9,424 bases of DNA from Campylobacteraceae bacterium (lineage in GTDB: Bacteria; Campylobacterota; Campylobacteria; Campylobacterales; Sulfurospirillaceae): NCBI GenBank assembly GCA_027013265.1, contig JALUXQ010000165.1:1-9424 (forward strand), given 5' to 3'. This document shows, piece by piece, positions 1-5,221 of the stretch; position 1 is the stretch's first letter, and each line of letters opens with the position of its first letter. A program made the position numbers and the translations under genes. The notes under the pieces are model-generated. The model searched no databases, was not told the DNA's origin, and was given only the letters and a program-made list of their open reading frames with translations.

Positions 1-573
1 TTTTTTAAATCCACTCAGCATAGAATCAATAGCATCACTCTTTTTGATAAATTTATCTACCAAACTTCCTGCTATATGAGCCGCTATCACAAATATCAAA
101 GCATTTGCAAAAAATGAATGAATCCCAGAAAAGAGCTCCATCTTTTGAAAATAATCACTATGCAAAAAGGCAAATATACCATGATTCTTCTCTATACCTT
201 GAGCCAAGAAACCAGATATTATAGCCAAAAATGTTAGGATTATCATAGCGACAATCGCAAAACTAGAAGCGGGATTATGCCCTACATACTCTTTGGTTTT
301 TTTACCAACATGAAACAGATGACTCAAAACGCCAAGCATGTAGTCTTTTAAATCCTCTATACTAAAGTCAAAATCCTTGAACTTAGAGTATCTAGGACCT
401 ATATATCCCCATAAAGCACGAAAAGCAAATGTGACCCCCAAAGCCACACCAAAAGCTATATGGTAATCCAAAAGCTTTTTATAATCTCCAAGCAGATAGG
501 AGGTAGCCAAAAATATAATCAATAAAACATGAGAGATTCTATTAACAAGTGGCCAAACATAACTTTTATTCAT
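1..573 (-). CDS. Cytochrome b561-type membrane cytochrome (3' end outside window)
   Basis: Partial gene; 191 codons are visible and the reading frame is still open at base 1. The protein resembles the Ni/Fe-hydrogenase-type cytochrome b561 family, which moves electrons between the quinone pool and periplasmic cytochromes c. Visible family features are the N-terminal YVWPLVNRISH stretch, the FRALWGYIGPRYS stretch (about 51-63) and the GHNPASS stretch before a membrane helix (98-104). His15, His38, His152 and His166 lie in predicted helices and are the likely b-heme ligands. An earlier ATG at 585-583 overlaps the stop of the upstream cytochrome gene (TAATG). GGAG at 583-580 sits 6 nt before the ATG at 573, so I chose that start. 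It is the third gene of the SHP-DHC-cytochrome b operon and probably the membrane quinol-side partner of the two cytochromes c. The family call is firm, the electron-transfer direction is not. Confidence 0.88.
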   Translation of the reverse strand, partial: MNKSYVWPLVNRISHVLLIIFLATSYLLGDYKKLLDYHIAFGVALGVTFAFRALWGYIGPRYSKFKDFDFSIEDLKDYMLGVLSHLFHVGKKTKEYVGHNPASSFAIVAMIILTFLAIISGFLAQGIEKNHGIFAFLHSDYFQKMELFSGIHSFFANALIFVIAAHIAGSLVDKFIKKSDAIDSMLSGFKK

Positions 574-584
574 CATCTTCTCCA

Positions 585-1058
585 TTATCTAGGTATTCTA
601 ACATAATCTTCATTATACAAACCTCGCTTGGCTGTCCTGTGGCAGGCTATACAGTTGCCTGGGTTTCCTACTGATTTTCTAAGAAATGTACTTCTTCTTA
701 GCTCATCATGAGCTCTTCTGAAAACAACTCCTGTTGTGATACGCATAGGAGTTTTATCAGCTCTTGTATATCTTGTGATGACTCTACTTAAGTATTGATT
801 TGAGTTATCACTAGAGTTTTTTATAAAATAACTCAAAAGCATCTGCTCATCTTTTTTGTCCAAACTTGCATCTGTCCCAAAGTGGTTGCCAAGATTTGAG
901 ATGATTTTCTTCCATGAACGCTTAGGCAATAAACCTGGCTGATATGCAAAATGACAACTTCCACACTCTTTTAGAGCAAGCTGATTGTTTATCGGTTTCA
1001 CATCGCTAGCTAATAATATTCCCGATATAAAAATCACCACCAAATATATATATTTCAT
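585..1058 (-). CDS. Periplasmic diheme cytochrome c (DHC family)
   Basis: 157-aa exported diheme cytochrome c. Residues 1-18 form a signal peptide (short basic start, hydrophobic core, cleavage around LLAS-D). Two heme-binding motifs are present: CGSCH at 32-36 and CIACH at 136-140. The family pattern FAYQPGLLPKRSW follows the first motif, with HFG soon after, as in the DHC family (Pfam DHC). In Rhodobacter sphaeroides DHC is the known redox partner of SHP, encoded in this window by the preceding gene. The next gene, a membrane cytochrome b561, is coupled through a TAATG overlap. The chain is therefore plausibly quinol to cytochrome b to DHC to SHP (inference). GGAGA at 1070-1066 precedes the ATG at a good distance. 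The same ribosome binding site and start are duplicated 80 bp upstream. Confidence 0.9.
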   Translation of the reverse strand: MKYIYLVVIFISGILLASDVKPINNQLALKECGSCHFAYQPGLLPKRSWKKIISNLGNHFGTDASLDKKDEQMLLSYFIKNSSDNSNQYLSRVITRYTRADKTPMRITTGVVFRRAHDELRRSTFLRKSVGNPGNCIACHRTAKRGLYNEDYVRIPR

Positions 1059-1157
1059 ACTAATGTCTCCTTATTTTTGGGCAAAGCCCTACAATAATTC
1101 CTCTCACTAAAGCTTATGCTTTGCATAGAGTATTTCATACTAATGTCTCCTTATTTT
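1051..1157. repeat. 27-bp exact direct repeat, 80-bp period, enclosing a hairpin-rich insert
   Basis: Bases 1051-1077 and 1131-1157 are identical over 27 bp, exactly 80 bp apart. The first copy contains the DHC start codon and ribosome binding site; the second copy covers the stop codon of the SHP gene. The 53 bp between them (1078-1130) hold GGGC-AAA-GCCC at 1079-1089 and AAAGC-TTAT-GCTTT at 1109-1122. GCAAAGC (1081-1087) is also complementary to GCTTTGC (1118-1124), so two alternative folds exist. This arrangement fits insertion of a small palindromic element with a 27-bp flanking duplication, or a tandem duplication. Confidence 0.85.
1055..1138 (-). CDS. Possible 27-codon upstream ORF made by the duplicated DHC start
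   Basis: The second copy of the 27-bp repeat carries the same GGAGA and ATG as the DHC gene. Reading from the ATG at 1138 gives 27 codons (beginning MKYSMQSISFSE) and ends in a TGA at 1057-1055, which overlaps the DHC ATG as ATGA. The peptide has no recognisable domain, no heme motif and no clear export signal. Its first three residues copy the DHC N-terminus. It may be translated, because the ribosome binding site is as good as the DHC one, and could couple DHC translation to upstream ribosomes. It may equally be a by-product of the duplication. Confidence 0.25.
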   Translation of the reverse strand: MKYSMQSISFSERNYCRALPKNKETLV

Positions 1158-1567
1158 GAATTGATATAGTAGAGAACATCACCTTTTTCTATGGCAGTTC
1201 CTTGTCGCTTATACACATCATTAAAATTTCGTCTTAACCACTTTTTTACATCTTTTACTCTGCTTAGTCGTTTAGCATTTGCTAAAGGTGAGAGTGGTTT
1301 TATAGATTTTCCTGTATGTACATTTTTGCCAATTTGTCTAAGATTTGTTGAGTGACAAGATGAACACGAGATATTTTTACCTCTTTTTCCAATATGTTCG
1401 CTGACAAATATCTGCTCACCTCTTTTTGCACTAAAATCCACAAAGTTGCTTTTGGATTTTTGTGCTTGGGTTTTGAGTTGGTTTATGTATTGTTGCATTT
1501 GTGGATTGAAACCATTTGCATTTGCCAAAATAGCAAACACAAACAGCACTATAAAACTCTTTTTCAT
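1151..1567 (-). CDS. SHP-like monoheme cytochrome c (DUF1924)
   Basis: 138-aa exported monoheme cytochrome c. A signal peptide covers about residues 1-18; the heme motif CSSCH is at 68-72. The downstream pattern HTGKSIKPLSPLAN, then W-L-R-R-N (110-114), and TAIEKGDVLYYI near the end, is that of the DUF1924 family, which includes Rhodobacter sphaeroides SHP, an oxygen- and NO-binding cytochrome with a displaceable Asn heme ligand. Asn114 matches the ligand position. The Cys that follows the ligand, and its partner 8 residues on, are Phe115 and Gly123 here, so the usual disulfide loop is absent. It is the first gene of the operon with DHC and cytochrome b. ATGATG at 1570-1565 offers two starts. 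The AGGGG site is 3 nt from the first and 6 nt from the second, so I chose the second. Confidence 0.85.
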   Translation of the reverse strand: MKKSFIVLFVFAILANANGFNPQMQQYINQLKTQAQKSKSNFVDFSAKRGEQIFVSEHIGKRGKNISCSSCHSTNLRQIGKNVHTGKSIKPLSPLANAKRLSRVKDVKKWLRRNFNDVYKRQGTAIEKGDVLYYINSK

Positions 1568-1588
1568 CATCTTCCCCTGTAAATCAAG

Positions 1589-1610
1589 ATTAAGTATTTT
1601 TATACTTAAT
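1589..1610. promoter_or_regulatory. Perfect 9-bp palindrome upstream of the SHP operon
   Basis: ATTAAGTAT (1589-1597), a TTTT spacer and ATACTTAAT (1602-1610) form a perfect inverted repeat 22-43 bp upstream of the SHP start. On the minus strand its centre reads as a possible -10 (TATAAA). It could be an operator overlapping the promoter, or a hairpin in the leader. No regulator can be assigned from sequence. Confidence 0.5.
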
Positions 1611-1650
1611 GAAATTGTATTTTATATTTGTAAATTCTATAAATACAGTT

Positions 1651-1671
1651 TCTTTACAATCTCTTTACAAT
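1651..1671. promoter_or_regulatory. Direct repeat pair with 11-bp period, upstream of the SHP operon
   Basis: TCTTTACAAT occurs at 1651-1660 and again at 1662-1671, giving two identical 10-bp boxes spaced by 11 bp, one helical turn. This geometry is typical of OmpR/PhoB-family response regulator sites. The pair lies about 84-105 bp before the SHP start, and its right end covers the last codons of the arsR-type gene. The regulator itself is not in the window. Confidence 0.4.
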
Positions 1672-1973
1672 TTACTACAAGCAACAAGCTTTGGCAGGCC
1701 TGAGGTATGTTTTGCTATCTCCTTAATCCAACACTTTAGTGCAGGCTCTATATCTTCTCCTAATGAATACACCACCCACTTTCCCTCTTGTGATGATTGC
1801 AAGATGCCAGCTTCTCTCATCTGTTTTAAATGCCTTGATACTAATGGCTGAGATAGATTTAAAGTATCACATATTTCACAAACACAAACTTGTTTGTCTC
1901 TTAGTATCAAAGCAAATATATCTAGCCTGTTTTTATCGCTAAATATCTTAGAGAAGAGAATAATTTTTTCCAT
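1665..1973 (-). CDS. ArsR/SmtB-family metal-sensing transcriptional repressor
   Basis: 102-aa winged-helix regulator. The DNA-binding part runs from about residue 28 to 71 and includes the recognition helix SQPLVSRHLKQMREAGIL (41-58) followed by the beta-wing EGKWVVYSL. Cys30, Cys32 and Cys35 form a CVCEIC cluster at the start of the helix-turn-helix, the place where arsenic-sensing ArsR proteins bind As(III) through the ELCVCDL motif. Cys81 and Cys99 are further thiols in the C-terminal part. The family represses DNA until metal binds. It is divergent from a metal-efflux-type permease, with inverted repeats in the 82-bp gap, so self- and permease-regulation is likely (inference). AAAGGA precedes the ATG by 5 nt. 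As(III) or another thiophilic metal is plausible; the actual inducer is unknown. Confidence 0.9.
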   Translation of the reverse strand: MEKIILFSKIFSDKNRLDIFALILRDKQVCVCEICDTLNLSQPLVSRHLKQMREAGILQSSQEGKWVVYSLGEDIEPALKCWIKEIAKHTSGLPKLVACSKL

Positions 1974-1994
1974 TTAAGTCCTTTCAAAGTAAAG

Positions 1995-2034
1995 TTATAT
2001 AACAATATCGTTATATAATTGAATTGTTATATAT
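1995..2034. promoter_or_regulatory. Divergent promoter/operator with three half-sites
   Basis: TTATATAAC (1995-2003), GTTATATAA (2010-2018) and GTTATATAT (2026-2034) are three related half-sites 15-16 bp apart. The first two form a perfect 9-bp inverted repeat with a 6-bp spacer. The second and third form a 7-bp inverted repeat (TATATAA 2012-2018, TTATATA 2027-2033) with an 8-bp spacer. TATAAT at 2014-2019 is a plausible -10 for the permease gene, so a repressor bound here would block it. The ArsR-type product is the obvious candidate binder. Confidence 0.6.
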
Positions 2035-2055
2035 TCTACCATAAAGGTTTTAAAA

Positions 2056-3156
2056 ATGGAAATTATCCTTAAATTTGTACACTCTCTTATAGAGTTAAGC
2101 AATGCCATGGCTCCGTATATACTCTTTGGATTGATTTTTGCAGGAATTTTACATGAACTTGTTCCTCAAACTCTAGTTACTAAACACTTAGGAAAAGAGA
2201 ATATCTTCTCTGTTATAAAATCAACTCTTTTTGGCATACCACTCCCCGTATGCTCATGCGGTGTGATTCCGCTAGCGACGAGCATCAAAAAGAGTGGTGC
2301 TAGCAAAGGAGCAACACTATCTTTTTTGATCTCTACTCCCATAACTGGGGTTGATTCTATTCTTGCTACATATGGTATGTTTGGGTGGATATTTACTATT
2401 TACAGAATATTTACATCGATGATTATAGCTATAGTAGCTGGAATTATCACAAATATTGTTAATAAAGAGGAAAAAGAGATAAAAAAACCTAAATTTTCAT
2501 TTGCAAATAACGCAAAACCATCAAATATAGTCCTTAACTCTTTTGGAGCAATCCATAAAAATATAAAATTTAACAAAACTGCACAAAAAGCTCCTGCCAA
2601 TAAGTTTTCGCTTAAAAAGGCGCTAAGCTACTCTTTTGTATCACTCTTAGGAGATATAGCCAAACCTCTTTTTTGGGGCTTGATTTTAGGTGCTGCTATA
2701 AGTACCATGATACCTCAAAATCTTAGCAATCTTTTAACTGAGCATGCTTGGATTTCATATATTTTAGCTATCTCGATTGCGATTCCCATGTATGTCTGTG
2801 CCACAGCCTCACTGCCAATCGCGGCTGCTTTGATGCTTTCTGGCGTCAGTCCTGGAGCTGCATTTGTATTTTTGAGCGCTGGACCTGCAACAAACATAGT
2901 AACAGCTGGCGTTGTAAAAAAGATGCTTGGCTATCGCTCTCTTTTTGCATATCTAGGAAGTATAGCAGTAGGAAGCCTTCTGTTTGGTTTAGGATTAGAT
3001 TATATCTTTAGTGTCAAAAATATAGATTCAGCATCAATCATAAATATAGAGGACAATGCTAATTTTATTACTATTGTTAGTAGTATAATTTTGTGGGGTT
3101 CAATTTTATACTTCTTGACTAAACCATATATTAAAAAACTCATTAAGGTCTATTAA
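2056..3156 (+). CDS. SO_0444/ArsP-type permease, probable metal or metalloid efflux
   Basis: 366-aa polytopic inner-membrane protein of the COG0701 permease superfamily (ArsP/YraQ-like, closest in style to the SO_0444 Cu/Zn efflux group). It has two homologous halves of membrane helices, about 1-133 and 188-366, joined by a hydrophilic, lysine-rich linker. The first half carries PLPVCSCGVIPLATS with Cys66 and Cys68, followed by GASKGATLSFLISTP. The second carries PMYVCATASLPIAAALM with Cys248 and then AGPATN. The paired Cys motif in a membrane segment fits thiol-mediated handling of soft metal ions. The linker has no Cys. Divergence from an ArsR-type repressor supports metal-induced export, but Cu, Zn, As(III) and methylated arsenic cannot be told apart here. 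AAAGG lies 8 nt before the ATG. Confidence 0.85.
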   Translation: MEIILKFVHSLIELSNAMAPYILFGLIFAGILHELVPQTLVTKHLGKENIFSVIKSTLFGIPLPVCSCGVIPLATSIKKSGASKGATLSFLISTPITGVDSILATYGMFGWIFTIYRIFTSMIIAIVAGIITNIVNKEEKEIKKPKFSFANNAKPSNIVLNSFGAIHKNIKFNKTAQKAPANKFSLKKALSYSFVSLLGDIAKPLFWGLILGAAISTMIPQNLSNLLTEHAWISYILAISIAIPMYVCATASLPIAAALMLSGVSPGAAFVFLSAGPATNIVTAGVVKKMLGYRSLFAYLGSIAVGSLLFGLGLDYIFSVKNIDSASIINIEDNANFITIVSSIILWGSILYFLTKPYIKKLIKVY

Positions 3157-3189
3157 CAAACTATTTAAAGATAATTACACCTTGTCTTG

Positions 3190-3195
3190 TATAAT
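3190..3195 (+). promoter_or_regulatory. -10 element for the SHOCT-DUF302 gene pair
   Basis: A perfect TATAAT lies 31 bp before the SHOCT-protein start, in the 69-bp gap after the permease gene. There is no convincing -35, as is normal for sigma-70 promoters in Campylobacterota. The pair could therefore be expressed independently of the permease. Confidence 0.5.
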
Positions 3196-3225
3196 TTTCA
3201 TATCAAAACAAAAAAGGGAGAAAAG

Positions 3226-3531
3226 ATGAAAGATAAAATTTTAGCTGGGGCTTTATTGGTTGGCACTTTTGGTATGAGCCTTTTCGCACATGCTGGAGAA
3301 TCACATGGTGGGAACACTTTAGAATACGGTAATATGATGGGTGGAGGAGTCATGGGGTTTGGATGGCTTATACCCTTGGTGATAATTATATCTTTTGGGT
3401 ACTTTATATACAACGCAAACAGCGACAAAACAAAAAACACATCTGCTAGAGATTTACTAGATGAGAGATTTGCAAATGGCGAGATAGATGAAAAAGAGTA
3501 CAAAGAGAAGAGAAGTATCTTAGGAAAATAA
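3226..3531 (+). CDS. Small SHOCT-domain membrane protein
   Basis: 101 aa. A signal peptide or first helix covers about 1-22 (FAHA-GES cleavage-like). A Gly/Met-rich stretch NMMGGGVMGFGW (36-47) leads into a membrane helix to about 62, and a short SHOCT domain ends the protein (73-99, LLDERFANGEIDEKEYKEKR). SHOCT is a short C-terminal oligomerisation-type module; its biochemical role in such small proteins is not established. A His near the mature N-terminus (ESHGG) and the Met-rich segment could touch metal, which would suit the upstream permease, but this is a guess. I chose the ATG at 3226 because GGGAGA lies 4 nt before it; a TTG at 3187 would give a longer, less typical N-terminus. The DUF302 gene follows 18 bp later. 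Confidence 0.8.
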   Translation: MKDKILAGALLVGTFGMSLFAHAGESHGGNTLEYGNMMGGGVMGFGWLIPLVIIISFGYFIYNANSDKTKNTSARDLLDERFANGEIDEKEYKEKRSILGK

Positions 3532-3549
3532 AAACAAGAAGGATAAAAT

Positions 3550-3933
3550 ATGCTTTACACAGTCACTACAAATAACAGCGTAAAAAGTATAAAAGACGAG
3601 ATAGCAAGCAGAGCCAAAGAACAAGGCTTTGGAGTTTTAAAAGAGTACCATTTCAAAGAAATACTGAAAGAAAAAGGCTTTCCCATCACGAAAGATATCA
3701 CCGTCTTTGAAGTATGCAACCCTGCTGCTGCACAACACATAATGCGTGCACATCCTGAGGTTTCAGTCTTTTTGCCTTGTCGTATATCTCTATATGAAGA
3801 AGATAGGAAAACCATCATAAGCACAATTGGCATAGATAGTATCCTTGATAGTTTTACACTAGATGAAGAGATTAAGACTTATATGCACGGCGTATTTGAA
3901 AAAACCAAGAACATACTAAATAACTGGAAATAA
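3550..3933 (+). CDS. DUF302-domain protein
   Basis: 127-aa soluble protein with the DUF302 pattern along its whole length: GFGVLKEYHFKEILKEKG (26-43), VFEVCNPAAA (52-61) and LPCRISLYEE (75-84). Cys56 and Cys77 are the conserved-looking cysteines, in the CNP and LPCR motifs. There is no signal peptide, so it is probably cytoplasmic. The biochemical function of DUF302 is not known to me. The family is often seen near sulfur, thiol or metal-handling genes, which agrees with the permease and SHOCT gene just upstream. AAGGA lies 6 nt before the ATG. The stop codon is 1 bp from the stop of the convergent gene on the other strand. Confidence 0.85.
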   Translation: MLYTVTTNNSVKSIKDEIASRAKEQGFGVLKEYHFKEILKEKGFPITKDITVFEVCNPAAAQHIMRAHPEVSVFLPCRISLYEEDRKTIISTIGIDSILDSFTLDEEIKTYMHGVFEKTKNILNNWK

Positions 3934-3934
3934 C

Positions 3935-4285
3935 TTATAGTATTTGAACTCTCCAATTTGAGAGTTCAAATACATCTTCACTCGCACTTACTTTTGAAAA
4001 ACCAGAACTTGTCAGATATGCCAATCTTCCTTGAGTTAAACAAACCACAAACCTCTCTTCAAAAACAGCATAATTTCTTCCTTTAAGATAAGAGAATAGT
4101 TCTTGAAATGATTTTGGCTCTTTATATTTATCATCTGTTATATTTGACGAAATCACATCTTTAAAAACCTCTATAAAATTATCGTTTTTTGCCACCCAAG
4201 ATGGAACTGTCCAACTCTGTTCAGCATAGTTATAATTTCCAAAAATCTCAGAAGTTTTTATCTTGACTCTATTTTTTTTATTCAA
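3935..4285 (-). CDS. Hypothetical protein, 116 aa, TTG start
   Basis: I do not recognise this protein. It is soluble-looking, with no signal peptide, no membrane helix and a single Cys in FEERFVVCLTQGRLAYL. Its N-terminus is basic (NKKNRVKIKTSEIFGNY) and it has several aromatic residues (SWTVPSW). The protein contains no internal Met. An in-frame stop lies 24 bases upstream of the TTG with no ATG between, so TTG is the best available start; the ribosome binding site (AGGTCA) is weak. The open frame fills the whole space between neighbours and has ordinary codon use, which supports a real gene. The last codons form half of a strong hairpin. It is divergent from the EamA operon and shares a 60-bp promoter region with it. 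Confidence 0.55.
   Translation of the reverse strand: MNKKNRVKIKTSEIFGNYNYAEQSWTVPSWVAKNDNFIEVFKDVISSNITDDKYKEPKSFQELFSYLKGRNYAVFEERFVVCLTQGRLAYLTSSGFSKVSASEDVFELSNWRVQIL
3940..3973. terminator. Perfect 14-bp hairpin at the convergent gene ends
   Basis: GTATTTGAACTCTC (3940-3953) and GAGAGTTCAAATAC (3960-3973) are exact reverse complements around a 6-nt loop. The hairpin starts 7 bp after the DUF302 stop and lies inside the last codons of the minus-strand gene. There is no long T-run on either side, so it is not a textbook intrinsic terminator. Its position between converging genes suggests a bidirectional transcript end or 3'-end stabiliser. Confidence 0.55.
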
Positions 4286-4302
4286 AAATGACCTTTTTTT
4301 GA

Positions 4303-4308
4303 TATAAT
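4303..4308 (+). promoter_or_regulatory. -10 element for the EamA operon
   Basis: TATAAT after a run of seven T and GA, the usual Campylobacterota promoter form, 11 bp before the AAAGGA ribosome binding site of the transporter gene. The reverse strand reads ATTATA at the same place, so the site may also serve the divergent 116-aa gene. Confidence 0.55.
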
Positions 4309-4348
4309 CTTATTTTTTAAAGGATTTATTATACCAACTTTTTTCTTA

Positions 4349-5221
4349 TTGATTTTATGTGTACTCTTTTGGTCTGGCAATTTTATCATTGGAAGGTTTT
4401 TTCATGCTGACATACAGCCGCTTCAGCTTGCCTTTTTTAGGTGGTTTGGTGCAGCTATAATTGTCTTGCCAATACTCATAAAAAAATTTTCAAATATTTA
4501 CAAAACTTTTAAAGAACACTATATTGTACTAAATATTTTATCCATCCTTGGGGTTACGATTTTCAATACTTTTCTCTATATCGGGCTTCAAGATACAACT
4601 GCTACAAATGCTCTTATCATAAACTCCTCTATACCAGTTTTGATTTTGGTCCTCTCTTTTGTAGTTTTAAAAATCCCTGTAAATTTAAAACAGCTCATAG
4701 GCATACTCCTCTCGACCATAGGGGTAATCTATCTTATCTTAAGAGGTGACTTGTCAAATCTCTTAACCCTGAGTTTTAACCATGGAGATTTATGGGTCAT
4801 ATCCTCCTCTATCATTTGGGCACTGTACTCAGTTTTGATAAAACTTAAGCCAAAAAATCTTAGTGATTTTGAATTTTTTACAACTATCGTATATGTAGGA
4901 CTTTTTTGGCTATTTATCATATATAAATTTATGGGTTATTCTTTTGTTTCTGACCTCTATATTGTTCAAAGATATTACCCTGTCTTTATCTATGTCTCAC
5001 TTTTTACCTCTGTTTTGTCATTCTATTTTTGGCACAAAGGCATACATGAAATCGGAGCAAACAAGACTGGGCAATTTACACATCTAATGCCTCTTTTTGG
5101 TGCGATTTTAGCATATATATTTTTAAGTGAAAGGCTTCACATCTTTCATATCGTTGGTGCGATTTTCATAGGATTTGGGATATATCTGAGTCTATTTAGC
5201 AAAAAAGAGAGGTCGAAATGA
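4349..5221 (+). CDS. EamA/DMT-family transporter (first of two)
   Basis: 290 aa from the TTG, with about ten membrane helices in two EamA repeats. The N-terminal LFWSGNFIIGRFF, PLQLAFFRWFGA and the later HGDLWVISSSIIWALYSVLIK are typical of the drug/metabolite transporter superfamily. Substrates of such proteins (amino acids, nucleosides, other metabolites) cannot be read from sequence. The start is odd. The frame is open upstream without ATG, and the good AAAGGA (4319-4324) is 24 nt from this TTG but only 3 nt from an in-frame ATT (4328) and 6 nt from an ATA (4331). Starting there would add IIPTFF or IPTFF and complete helix 1. The true start may therefore be a non-standard codon at 4328 or 4331. 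The stop overlaps the next gene's start by ATGA. Confidence 0.85.
   Translation: MILCVLFWSGNFIIGRFFHADIQPLQLAFFRWFGAAIIVLPILIKKFSNIYKTFKEHYIVLNILSILGVTIFNTFLYIGLQDTTATNALIINSSIPVLILVLSFVVLKIPVNLKQLIGILLSTIGVIYLILRGDLSNLLTLSFNHGDLWVISSSIIWALYSVLIKLKPKNLSDFEFFTTIVYVGLFWLFIIYKFMGYSFVSDLYIVQRYYPVFIYVSLFTSVLSFYFWHKGIHEIGANKTGQFTHLMPLFGAILAYIFLSERLHIFHIVGAIFIGFGIYLSLFSKKERSK

Noticed and set aside
1051..1157. Insertion sequence
   Set aside because: The unit is only 80 bp and encodes no transposase; a small repeat element or tandem duplication explains it.
1394..1942. Open frames on the plus strand opposite the SHP and ArsR-type genes
   Set aside because: They lie antisense to two well-supported genes, have no domain and no good ribosome binding site.
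2400..3011. Open frames overlapping the permease gene in other frames and on the minus strand
   Set aside because: Shadows of a well-supported membrane-protein gene; their hydrophobicity is a by-product.
3198..3833. Minus-strand frames opposite the SHOCT and DUF302 genes
   Set aside because: Antisense to recognised families; no domain or start signal of their own.
4272..4300. Phase-variable homopolymer (T8 and T7 tracts)
   Set aside because: The tracts are short for slippage, and no alternative ATG in another frame would be brought into phase by a one-base change.
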